In this document: positions 1 to 7,947 of the stretch, piece after piece | Position numbering within the stretch: the stretch's first letter is position 1 | Layout of the letters: each line of letters begins with the position of its first letter | Assembly: GCA_009602735.1 (NCBI GenBank) | Contig: WELA01006786.1 | Span: forward strand, 720,572 to 742,608 | DNA length: 22,037 nt | Direction of reading: 5' to 3' | DNA from: Mesotaenium endlicherianum | Lineage: Eukaryota; Streptophyta; Zygnematophyceae; Zygnematales; Mesotaeniaceae | Position numbers and translations under genes: made by a program | The notes under the pieces: generated by a model | Database searches by the model: none | What the model was told of the DNA's origin: nothing | What the model saw: only the letters and a program-made list of their open reading frames with translations

Positions 1-1055
1 GGGGGGGCGGCTTCTGTGCATTGTGCTTGGTGCTTAGCTCTACGTAGTCACCCCTGTGTGGGTTCAAAATTCAGGTTGCATCTCGTGTCGTTGGGAGTGA
101 GTCGAATCTCGGCAGGAGCAGTGATGCATGCACCCAGGCAGTGGCGTGCGAGACATGCATGCACACATGCGTGCGTGCCCGCGCATGCTTGGTGCTTGCT
201 CTCGCCACCGGCGCGCGTCGTTGAAAATCCAGCAGCTGCAATCGTGTCGGAAGTACTTCTATGGTCACTGTGCCAAACAATGAAGCTCGTGCACTAAGAA
301 AAACTCCCGAGACAGTCGCTGCTGCTAAAGCAGAGCTGACATTGTCATATAAAACTTATAACGTCACACTTGAAGCCGCACTGTCTCTCTATGCTTTGAG
401 GGTCAACCTTAGCCATAGGTTGACCAACTTAAGTTAGAAATTGTGAAAATTCCTAATCAGCTACACATATCCTGGAGTAGAGAAACATGTTGGTTTTCAC
501 CCCTTTATTCGCTTCGCAACAAAATGGATGAAGAAGGAAGTCTCAAAGAGTAATTGTATGAGGTCTTCGTGTATTAAACTTCAGGATGTAGTTGCAATAT
601 GCATACATGAACTTTTTGTCCTCCCTGTAAGGTCATAGGTTTATAAAGTGCATTTTTGAGTTCCTTAAAAGTATGTTTTGATTGCTTAGAAGTGTAGAGT
701 GTATTTTTGTGGTCATTTTGATATAAAGTTCGACGAATTTGGTTAAGTATTGAGAGTGTTATGGATTCCAAATATTAATTAGTTTTGAGGTCGGTTGACG
801 TCTGTCCTTAATTCGCGGTGAGCGCGACCGTCGGGGTGACCGACAGTGTCAATCGATCTGGGCCGTTAGAGTAAATTCGAACCTTCACGTAAGTTTGGCT
901 GACGCGGATTGCCGACTAGGTCGATTTACCTAAAAGTTTCGGATTAGCCTAGCGCGTCTAAGTTAGTATATTCTAGATATTTCGATGCATGTATGTGGAC
1001 GTCAAATCGACCCGACACGTCAGATGAGACTGATCTGGCTTACTCATGAATATTC
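1..1055. other. Unassigned sequence left of the gypsy element
   Basis: No coding region is supported here. The first 300 bases are GC-rich and the short open frames in them look like chance. An imperfect duplication is visible: GCTTGGTGCTT at 25-35 recurs at 187-197, and the stretch ending TCGTGTCG at 63-90 recurs in altered form at 221-249, a spacing of about 160 bp. From about 300 to 780 the sequence is AT-rich and featureless. From 780 to 1050 it is richer in CpG (many TCG, CGA and ACG triplets) and may be an old transposon relic, but I could not identify ends. Confidence 0.5.
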
Positions 1056-1088
1056 TGAAAGGGGCAATTTGACAAACACTTAGGAAAA

Positions 1089-1120
1089 TCCGTTGCTAAG
1101 CGGCTCCGTTGCTAAGCGGC
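1089..1120 (+). repeat. Perfect tandem 16-mer in the U3 part of the LTR
   Basis: TCCGTTGCTAAGCGGC occurs twice head to tail (1089-1104 and 1105-1120) with no mismatch, 37 bp upstream of the TATA box. The position suggests a duplicated enhancer-like element; this function is inferred. Confidence 0.8.
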
Positions 1121-1156
1121 CCTCCCACCTAGGGGCGAGCGACCGTCGTAGAAAAA

Positions 1157-1164
1157 TATAAATA
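1157..1164 (+). promoter_or_regulatory. TATA box of the LTR promoter
   Basis: TATAAATA lies in the middle of the LTR, where the promoter driving the retrotransposon transcript is expected. Confidence 0.6.
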
Positions 1165-1397
1165 GACATAACTACTTCATTTCTCATCAGTTTTCACTTC
1201 TGTAAATTTCTACGGGTTTGTAATGACAAGGCCTTCTATCCTACATCATTTGTGAGCAGTTTCTTGCTACTTAAAATGTTAAGTATTTTTCCTAAGCTTC
1301 GTTAGTGATATGCCGCTGCAATCTCTAGTATGATTGCAACTAGTTCCTTTCCTCGTGAGTTACTACGCTTCCACTAGGGCACTCTGCCCCTTTCATC

Positions 1398-1413
1398 TGG
1401 TATCAAAGCAGGG
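1398..1413 (+). other. Primer-binding site for initiator-Met tRNA
   Basis: TGGTATCAAAGCAGGG starts two bases after the LTR end and resembles the canonical plant primer-binding site complementary to the 3' end of tRNA-iMet (TGGTATCAGAGC…). It independently confirms the LTR boundary and the plus orientation. Confidence 0.85.
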
Positions 1414-1432
1414 CTAAATTGCATACAATAAT

Positions 1433-2308
1433 ATGGAGTCGCAGCCGGCAGCTGGAGGAGGCGAACATGTTGAGCATGTTGAGCGCGCGGGGCAGCAGGC
1501 AGCACCAACAATGACTAGAGAGCAACAGGAGATGCAAGCGATGCTAAGGCAAATGGCGAATGCAATGAGAGGAGAAGTCTTCGCCCAATTTCAACAAAAT
1601 ATGCGCGCAGAGGTGGAGAGAATGGTGCGAGTTGTTGTTGGGAATGCCGCTTTGACGAGTTTGGCATCTGCACCCGTTGTACCACCAATTCATGTTAATC
1701 CAGTGGTGCAACCAGTTATTTCACTTGCATCAGGAGTGCGTGCGCCTAAGCCTGAAGTTTATACAGGAGAGCGTGAATCACCGTCTGTTCATCAATGGAT
1801 TTTTGGAGCGAGGAAGTTTATGGAGTATTTTGCGCTCACGCTCGACAGGCAAGTCGCCTTTGTCACAACTTTGCTACAGAAGAGTGCTGGAGCTTGGTAT
1901 GAACGAGAAGAGCAGCTGTCTGGAGTTCCTGCTATTGTTGATCAGCTATTTGAAGACTTGAAGAGACATTTTCTACCTATTGCACCCGAGGCTACCGCTC
2001 GAGATCTATTGGTGCGCCTTTGTCAACGAGGAAGCGTTCAAGAGTATGTTTCGCGCTTCAACGAGCTGGTGCTTCAATGTCCATCCATGCACAAGTCGGA
2101 GATGATGGACAAGTTCAAGAGGGGACTCAAGCCAACTGTGGCCAAGGAAGTGGCGCTCAAAGACCCTACTAGCCTTGGAGAAATGATGGCATTGGCAACA
2201 AGGGTCGACGCTGTGGAGTATAGTCAGAGGCAGTGGGGCAGCCACCACTCTGCCCCTTTCACTCCCAATCCTCATAGATTCATTCTCTTGTGTTTCTACA
2301 AGTTGTGA
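1433..2308 (+). pseudogene. gag polyprotein, truncated (retrotransposon gag domain)
   Basis: The 291-codon frame starts at an ATG 19 nt after the primer-binding site. Residues 1-70 are Gln/Met-rich and probably helical. Residues about 105-260 have the Retrotrans_gag pattern: a PKPEVYTGE lead-in, WIFGARKFMEYF, AGAWYERE, and an REYVSRFNEL-like segment (QEYVSRFNELVLQC) followed by KFKRGLKPTVAKEV. Gag would form the capsid of the virus-like particle. The CCHC zinc knuckle and the whole pol region are missing. From about residue 272 the frame reads through the 15-nt LTR remnant into flanking DNA and stops there, so the last 20 residues are not retrotransposon protein. There is no frameshift in the preserved part, so the deletion may be fairly recent. 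Confidence 0.85.
2247..2261 (+). repeat. 15-nt remnant of the 3' LTR end
   Basis: ACTCTGCCCCTTTCA is identical to the final 15 nt of the 5' LTR and ends in the LTR-terminal CA. It lies inside the gag frame and marks the right edge of the element after internal deletion. Confidence 0.6.
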
Positions 2309-2766
2309 GTTGAAGAATTCAAAAGCAACAATTTTTTGACATGAATAATTGCGTATGGAAATATATGAACAAGATTCTTGTTTCAATATATTATCAAGAA
2401 TGTTGTCAAATTTGAAGATCAAATTTTTATATACATGAAAGTTGCTGAAATGAAGAAGATTGCATTCACCTTCAACGCGCTTACATTCTTGCCTAATTCC
2501 ACTGAAGTAGTCCACTAAACATTGGCAGAAGAAACATCACACTTGAGGTCACACAAGTTGAATAGAAAATGATGCAAAAAACAAAGCATCATAAATCATC
2601 CATCTCCGTTTAAGCCACTAATTGCGAAGGTGGCCACAATGACTTCTTTGCCGATAAGACTTTGCTAACATGCATGTCTGAATGTAGTGCATACAAGCAA
2701 GGCCTAAATTGTGTATAACTGAAAAAACTACAACATTATCCAGCACAAAAGCCTCACCCATACACT
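2262..2766. other. Flank between the gypsy element and the MYND pseudogene
   Basis: AT-rich sequence with no supported gene. It lies downstream of the MYND-encoding frame on the minus strand and may be its 3' untranslated or downstream region. No polyadenylation signal could be assigned with confidence. Confidence 0.4.
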
Positions 2767-4069
2767 TCAATCTTTCTTGACAGGCCGCTGGGCACCTGTT
2801 TGGTTGGGCTTGAAGAGCAATTTTTGGCGAGGCTAGTCGCGTTTCTAGCATACTTTGTTGCAATATGCAGCAACTTTACATGCAATACACTTGTGAGCCT
2901 TTGTGTCAGTGGCACCACATGTGTCACATGGTTTGGGTGCACCCATTGGGCGCTCCTCCCAATGCCCCGTGGCTGCTTGGCTCAACCTTTGTGCTGCATC
3001 TGGAGCTTGCGCTAGAGCTCTCTGCACATTATCAGCACCCGTTCCGCTTCCCTGGCCTGCAGCCATGGCACTTGCACTCGGGCTAGCGACAATGCCAGAA
3101 GGCCCAGCCCCGGAGGCACTGCCACATGTGCTGTTGACGGGCTTGCCAGCAGGCATCTTGGACAAGGGCGTCTCAGGTCTGATCCTTGCCACGCCACTCG
3201 ACCTGTCCACGACCGGCTGCGTGGGCTCTTGAAGAAAGGGCTCGTCTGTTACGCGGACAAGGCGGTCCGACTTCACCAGCGACAGGATGGACCCCACCCA
3301 CGCAGTCTGCGCCATGTGGCTCCTCTGCCACCTGGAGGGCTCTACGAGATGGGAGCTCTAAGTCAGGAGCATGCGGAAGGCGGTGACCTGCGAGGTTGGT
3401 AGGAGAAGCATGCGAGTGCCCTCCGCCAACCCTTGTTGCTCGTCGACTGCCAGAATCCTCATGAAGTGCTCCTCCTCTACCCCCCCGTCACCCTTCTCTT
3501 TGTCCTGCATCCTTGCTGACCTCTTAGTATCGTTGTACACAACCTCCAGCACAGGGAAACGCGCAGTGGTCTCTCAGATGGAGCGGATGAGAATGAGCAG
3601 GTTTTCCGCCACGGCCTCAGGGACACCTCTCTCCTTGATGCAAAAGAATGCAGGCACTCACTTCTTGAACTGCTCAAAGATCATTTGCAGGGAGTCGCGA
3701 ATGCCCATGTCCACGAGCCCCAAACCAGCAATCTTCACAAGGTCTTTCTAATCCACCTCAAACATGCCCTGCACGCACAGCTCCGGCCTCTTCTCACCCC
3801 CGCAACCCGGGGGCCACGGCTTCAGGGCCTCCGTGCTTAGCTTCTTGGCGCCCACTGGGTGCCACGCGGCGCTCTTCAGAAGACTGAAAGAGACGGTGCC
3901 GCTCATGCGCGACACACGCAGGCTGGCGCTCCGCACCACCACGGGCCACGCCACCCGCAGCACCGCCGAGCCTCTGCATGCATCCAAAATAGAAGCCCTG
4001 TCACCTACACTGCCGTATACAGATGCTCATAGAGTGCCAAAGTAGTCCTCCTTTGTGATTGCAAAGCCA
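2767..4069 (-). pseudogene. C-terminal part of a MYND zinc-finger protein, riddled with in-frame stops
   Basis: A single minus-strand frame (codon first bases at multiples of 3) reads coherently from about 4069 to 2767. It begins with KEDYFGTL, passes through VVYNDTKRSARMQDKEKGDG and an Ala/Ser/Gly-rich linker, and ends in a MYND-type zinc finger at 2928-2812. Eight stop codons interrupt it with no frame change between them: TGA 4029, TAG 3750, TGA 3660, TGA 3576, TAG 3360, TAG 2847, TAG 2835 and TGA 2769 (first bases; the last may be the natural end). The finger keeps six cysteines (C-x2-C, C-x2-C, YC-x3-C), but the stops at 2847 and 2835 fall where MYND proteins have Gln and Trp, and the final His and Cys have become Gln and Phe. 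MYND fingers mediate protein-protein contacts. I infer that this is the 3' end of the gene whose middle exons lie at 17560-14863. Confidence 0.72.
2812..2928 (-). other. Degenerate MYND zinc finger
   Basis: Ligand spacing is C-x2-C-x9-C-x2-C-x5-C-x3-C-x7-[Q]-x3-[F]. The spacing fits the MYND family exactly, but the last two ligands (normally His and Cys) are Gln and Phe, and two stop codons sit between the sixth Cys and the lost His. The domain cannot fold normally as encoded. Confidence 0.75.
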
Positions 4070-4077
4070 GCAACAAG
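4070..4077. repeat. Left 8-bp target-site duplication of hAT-2
   Basis: GCAACAAG abuts the left inverted repeat; the partner at 7280-7287 is GCAGCAAG, one mismatch. Confidence 0.75.
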
Positions 4078-4096
4078 CAGGGTTACGCTGTTCGCG
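4078..4096 (+). repeat. Left terminal inverted repeat of hAT-2
   Basis: CAGGGTTACGCTGTTCGCG; 16 of 19 positions match the reverse complement of 7261-7279. Confidence 0.8.
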
Positions 4097-5490
4097 TTTT
4101 TTTGTATTGAGTTTCTTAAATTAAGCGAACTAAGTTGGTTCGCGCAAACTGCACAAACTGACAAATTTTATTCTTTTTAATTTTAACGCGGCACGTTCGG
4201 ACGCCTCAGACTTCAAGGCGCAAAACGCGCGGACTTGTGAGACCAAAATATTACACGTCAAATTGTTAATTTTCTATCCCTCTGGCCTAACCCAAAGGCT
4301 TGAGCACGAACGAATGCGAGCGACCAACTTCGATGAAGTTAGCCCGCCGTAACCTAACAACTTTCTTCCTCTCCCTCTCTCGCTCCATCTCTCTTTCTTA
4401 GCGTATGTGCTTGCATGCGCTGCTATGTGCCAGGATTTGTTGGGGCTGCAATTGTAGCAGGCCTGTCTCCCTTCTCTTCCCTTCTGCTCTCGCTCTCTCT
4501 CCCACTTCTCTCTCCCGCCCCCTCTCCCTCTTCCTTTCTCTCCCTCTTCACTTCCCCTTCTCTCGAAGAATCTCTCCCTTTTTGTGTGCTTGTGACGGCT
4601 GCTATGTGTCGAAAAATCGTCAGAGCTGTTGTTGCAGGATTTCTTCGCTATTTTGTCCCTTTCTCTCCCTCCCTCTCCCTCTTTGTCCTCTCTCCTCTCT
4701 CCTCTCTTGACGATTCCCTCTCCCTGTGTCTGCCCTTACGGCTATTGCCATTTATTGGGGGATTGTTGGGGCTACTTGAGCACGCTCTGCCACTTGTGGT
4801 GGCTTTGCTGCATCTTTGCCACCTCTTGTTTCCCTCGCTCTCCATCCGCCCCACTCTTGCTCCCTCTTTGTGTGTGTGCTGGCAACTTCTGCCCTTTGTT
4901 GAGGGTGCTCGGAGCTGCTACGCGCGCAGAGCTTGTGGGCATGAGTTGCTAGTGTGGTAAGCTGCACAAATGGGACGCTCTCTGCATGAGAAGAGGGCAC
5001 GGCCCTCTTGTCATGCAGGGTACAACTTAGGGCTGGGACATGGCACATGGCACATGTGCGCTTTGTTGCTCTTCCTTACAAGCCCTCACTCTTGGACGGG
5101 GAAATGCTGCTTAAGCTGGCAGTAGGCAGGCAGGCAGCCATGCCAGGTGTTCACGTGGCACCATGCTCAGGCGCCACATGGCGCCTGACATCAGCAACCC
5201 CCCACGCAGCTTCCCGACGATCTCCGCGGTGAAGATCTGCAGTCCCACTTCCCTCTTATGCATGGGGGATGGCTGGTCGACATGGCGGCAGCAGTAGCAG
5301 CAACGCATGTTTTTTGTCCACGAATGATTGAACGCACTCATATGTGACGGGTGCCTCTATCTGACATGCATTGCCTTTTCTCCCTTCTCCCCCCCTCTCT
5401 GTTCCCCCCCCTCCCCACTTTCCATCAGAGCTCACAGGCTCTTGTTAGTCCTTCCTTGCTGGAGCTCCTTCCTCTCGGCTCATCAATTTG

Positions 5491-5536
5491 AGGGAGGGGG
5501 AGGAGGAGGGACCGGGAGGGGATTGAAAAGAGGGGG
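5491..5536 (+). other. G-run cluster with quadruplex potential
   Basis: At least six runs of three or more G lie within 46 bases, with loops of one to a few bases. This fits a G-quadruplex motif on the plus strand, embedded in an otherwise C/T-rich stretch. Confidence 0.4.
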
Positions 5537-5965
5537 ATCTCAGAGATTGGGGGGCTCCGCTATGGGTAGTCTTTCTTTCTTGTCATGAACACTCGGCATC
5601 CTAGCGATGCTCCGTCACCTCCACGAGGTTTCTGTCCTGGCCCAGAGATGGGCATCAATAATGCAGGCGCCGTGCGAGCAAGGAAGGGCAACGCTTGAAG
5701 GGCCATGCGAGCGCCAGGCGGCATGCAAAGGAGAAGGAGGAGGGGAAGGAGGAGGCAGCAGGCATGCGCCACTTGTCTCGCTCTTTTTTCTCTCCCGTCC
5801 CCCTCCCCCCCCTTCTCTCTCTCTCCCTCGCTCCCTCTCTCTCTACCTGTCAGGTGTCTGGAGTGTGCGGGGCAACAGCAGCAACAGTAAAAGCCGCGGC
5901 GGCTCTCTCTCGGTGTGGTGTGTGAGGGGGGCAATGACAGCAGCCTAGCCCCCCTGTTTTGGTGT

Positions 5966-6004
5966 GCGGGGGGGCTGGTGTGTGCAAGGGGGCTGGTGTG
6001 TGCA
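5966..6004 (+). repeat. Short tandem duplication of a GT/G-rich unit
   Basis: GGGGGCTGGTGTGTGCA occurs twice in close succession within hAT-2. Each copy begins with a run of five or more G. Confidence 0.6.
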
Positions 6005-7260
6005 GGCGGCCGTAGCGGTTGTCCTTATTTCCTTCTGTGCATAAGAGTGCAAGGGGCTGTTGCGGGGGGGAAAAGCAATGCTGCCCACCCTCTTGTCTTG
6101 TATACCTGGCGTGCGAGGGGGGCCGCTGTCCACCAAGGGGGGGGTTGCACTACACGGGAACCTGCTGCCTGAGCTGCCTGCCGACGTAACCTCAGGACCC
6201 CCCCTCCCCTCCTCTCTGGTGTCGTGAAAGAGGGGAGTGTTTGCAAGGGCACGTGCATGCGTCCGTGTTTAGCAGATGGCATGCAAGGGGCCCTCTCTCC
6301 TGCCCTTCCTCTCTTTCACTCGTCTCGCTCCCTCCCTCTCTCTCGTTCTTCCTCCCTCTCTCCCTCCCTCCCTTCCCCCCCCCNCCCCCCTTTTTCTCTC
6401 TCTCTCTCTCTCTCTCCGTGTGTGTGTGTTGTCAGGTGCTGCCATATGTCAAAGGGTGGGGCAGCAGTACCCTCAACATGCTCTTTCTCTCCCGCTCTTC
6501 TCTCTCTCCCTCTCCCTTCCTCTTCCTCTCTTCTCTTGATAACTCTTTTCCTCTTTCTCTCTCCCTCTTTGTGTGTGCTCTCAGCTTTTGAACTCTTGTT
6601 TTTATTCTACCGGCAACTTGAGTTGTATGTGTTTATTGTTGCAGGCAAAAAGAGGCAAAGAAGAGGTGGTTGAGGCACTCTCACTTGTTGTCTACATCGC
6701 ACGTGTGGTCAGGTTATTAGCTCCTAGGCACTAGGATTCAAGCTAGACCTTGATATTGTCATGCTTGTAAGCTAGAGTTAGTAAGGATGTAGCTGCTACA
6801 TTATTTGTAGATGGCTTTCAAGGTACATTATCGAGAATTTAGAACTTTAAAAAATCTTTATGATTTTAATGTTTGTAACAATTTAATCAATATGAATATA
6901 ACTTCGTAATTGAGGCTCCAAAATTTATATGCATGCAAATTGCAACCTTCATAATGAGTTCAAATACCATTTGTATTTTGGTTGGCACCTAATCTTAAAG
7001 AAGGCAGAGTCAAAACAATCAAAAATAAAAGGTGGAAAAACCACGAAAGTAAATTGTAGGAAAACTTTTTTCAAAAATGATTTTTCTACTCAGCACGTGC
7101 CAAAAAGTGCGAACATGTACGACATTATGTTGACTCTTGAAGTCTGTACCTTTTTTAATTTTATATATTATTCAAAATAAATCAACACGAACTAAGCAAA
7201 CAAGGCACTAAAAATGGCACGAACTATTGCGTACAAGCGAACTGGAAAACTAAGCGTACA

Positions 7261-7279
7261 GGCGAACGGCGTAACCTTG
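7261..7279 (-). repeat. Right terminal inverted repeat of hAT-2
   Basis: Reverse complement reads CAAGGTTACGCCGTTCGCC. A related shorter copy (GCGTACA-GCGAAC) lies just inside at about 7230-7246, which may be a subterminal transposase-binding repeat. Confidence 0.78.
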
Positions 7280-7287
7280 GCAGCAAG
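7280..7287. repeat. Right 8-bp target-site duplication of hAT-2
   Basis: GCAGCAAG abuts the right inverted repeat and pairs with GCAACAAG at 4070-4077. Confidence 0.75.
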
Positions 7288-7404
7288 TGCTCATGGGAAG
7301 GAAATATGTTCATCAATATCCTAAGACTGATTCCTTGACAAATTAGCCCGCTTCATGCAAATGCAACAGGTCTGCGCGCGTTTCAGCTTAAGATGCAGGC
7401 CCTC
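7288..7404. other. Host spacer between hAT-2 and solo LTR A
   Basis: About 117 bp of non-repeated sequence lies between the hAT-2 target duplication and the LTR A target duplication. It has no open frame that continues the MYND gene and is best read as part of an intron of that gene. Confidence 0.5.
7400..7404. repeat. 5-bp target-site duplication of solo LTR A (left copy)
   Basis: CCCTC, identical to 14560-14564 once hAT-1 is removed. Confidence 0.88.
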
Positions 7405-7628
7405 TGTAGTGAAACAGATAGATAAAGTACTTAGTAAAATAAAATACTTAACTATTCAGACAAGGATCTTTGAACATAAGTGGTAGCTTCTTGAAAAAGA
7501 GATGGCTTCTTAAAAGTTAATATATTTCTGGAATTTGGCAAATACAAGAGTGCTTATGGAATCCTTTCTATGTTCTAGCTCTTGCTTATATACTTGCTAG
7601 ATAAGTGATTTCTAGGAAGGTGCATGTT

Positions 7629-7651
7629 GATGTGTTGGCACCCAACACATC
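7629..7651. repeat. Perfect hairpin in LTR A
   Basis: Arms GATGTGTTGG and CCAACACATC (10 bp each) flank a 3-nt loop. The identical hairpin is present in LTR B at 18158-18180 although the LTRs differ elsewhere. Confidence 0.8.
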
Positions 7652-7859
7652 CCAAAACTTGCCACCTCTTTCTAGAATAATGCGCACATGTTCTTTTGAC
7701 CTCAAAATGGCACATTTGACTTTTGCCACATGGAGTTCTTCTAGGTCATTCCTCTAACTTCGAAAATGCCTTAGAAGGTTCAAAGGACATGAACCAAGTC
7801 GCTAGAGTATCTATTCACACTCGAATCCACACAATACTACTCCAAATATATTCATAAGT

Positions 7860-7867
7860 ATTAAAAT
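7860..7867. repeat. Left 8-bp target-site duplication of hAT-1
   Basis: ATTAAAAT, identical to 14515-14522; present once in the uninterrupted LTR B. Confidence 0.93.
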
Positions 7868-7884
7868 CCAAGTTATGGGATACG
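7868..7884 (+). repeat. Left terminal inverted repeat of hAT-1
   Basis: CCAAGTTATGGGATACG; 14 of 17 positions match the reverse complement of 14498-14514. Confidence 0.85.
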
Positions 7885-7947
7885 CGCGTATTGGTCAACC
7901 GCCGCCGTAAAACGCGACACATTACGGCGTATTTCAAAAATACGTAT
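7880..7947. repeat. Left subterminal CGTATT/AATACG cluster of hAT-1
   Basis: ATACG, CGCGTATT, GGCGTATTT and AATACGTAT occur in quick succession just inside the left end. hAT transposases are known to bind clustered subterminal repeats; a similar cluster sits at the right end. Confidence 0.55.

Larger units (their letters stand above)
1056..1395 (+). repeat. 5' LTR of the gypsy-type element (340 bp)
   Basis: The ends form a perfect 11-bp inverted repeat, TGAAAGGGGCA at 1056-1066 and TGCCCCTTTCA at 1385-1395, with the usual TG…CA termini. The primer-binding site starts two bases downstream. The LTR holds a TATA box and a perfect 16-bp tandem duplication. Confidence 0.88.
1056..2261 (+). mobile_element. 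Truncated Ty3/gypsy-type LTR retrotransposon
   Basis: The element begins with an LTR (TGAAAGGGGCA…TGCCCCTTTCA), followed by a primer-binding site matching initiator-Met tRNA and a gag open frame. No protease, reverse transcriptase, RNase H or integrase coding is present. At 2247-2261 gag runs directly into 15 nt identical to the last 15 nt of the 5' LTR (1381-1395), ending in CA. The simplest reading is a large internal deletion from gag to the end of the 3' LTR. The flanks do not form a target duplication (TATTC before, CTCCC after), so recombination between two copies is also possible. Assignment to gypsy rather than copia rests on the gag type only. Confidence 0.82.
4360..6600 (+). repeat. 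Polypyrimidine higher-order repeat array inside hAT-2
   Basis: Blocks of CTCTCCCTC-type sequence alternate with a GTGTG-containing spacer related to GCTGCTATGTGTC. Similar modules begin near 4390, 4573, 4716, 4855, 6395 and 6557, with a spacing of roughly 140-180 bp in the left cluster. The plus strand is strongly pyrimidine-biased. A (CT)n run followed by (GT)n lies at 6395-6429, and a C-run at 6374-6390 contains one unresolved base (N at 6384), suggesting difficult assembly. Open frames across it (for example 4415-4960 and 6224-6673) are Ser/Leu/Pro-rich translations of the repeats and I do not count them as genes. Confidence 0.7.
4078..7279. mobile_element. Non-autonomous hAT element (hAT-2) filled with polypyrimidine repeats
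   Basis: The ends are 19-bp inverted repeats with 16 matches: CAGGGTTACGC… at 4078-4096 and, on the reverse strand, CAAGGTTACGC… at 7279-7261. Both begin with the YARNG pentamer typical of hAT transposons. The flanking 8-mers GCAACAAG (4070-4077) and GCAGCAAG (7280-7287) match at 7 of 8 positions, as expected for an aged hAT target duplication. The 3.2-kb interior shows no transposase coding; long open frames there are products of C/T-rich repeats. It therefore would need a transposase supplied in trans. It interrupts the MYND gene, just upstream (in gene direction) of the MYND-encoding part. Its termini differ from those of hAT-1, so hAT-1 is not obviously its partner. Confidence 0.8.
7405..7867. 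mobile_element. Solo LTR A, left segment (interrupted by hAT-1)
   Basis: This segment begins TGTAGTGAAACAG and aligns along its whole length with solo LTR B (17931-18433). It stops at 7867, where hAT-1 is inserted, and continues at 14523-14559. Together the two segments give 500 bp against 503 bp for LTR B. The 5-mer CCCTC precedes it at 7400-7404 and follows the LTR end at 14560-14564, a perfect 5-bp target duplication. No internal retrotransposon region remains, so this is a solo LTR left by LTR-LTR recombination. A TATA-like TTATATA lies at 7586-7592. Family (copia or gypsy) cannot be told without internal sequence. Confidence 0.93.

Noticed and set aside
2006..2515. 169-codon minus-strand open frame opposite gag
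   Set aside because: It is the antisense shadow of gag plus flank, with no recognisable domain.
2767..4069. A non-standard genetic code in which TAG or TGA is sense
   Set aside because: Both TAG and TGA would have to be sense, at positions needing different residues (Gln and Trp at two TAGs). Two zinc ligands are also lost, and the hAT-1 transposase ends normally at TAG.
4415..4960. 181-codon open frame in hAT-2
   Set aside because: It is a translation of the C/T-rich repeat (Ser/Leu/Pro-dominated), has overlapping open frames in other phases and no motif.
6224..6673. 149-codon open frame across the CT/GT microsatellite
   Set aside because: Low-complexity Ser/Leu/Pro sequence across an unresolved base; no domain.
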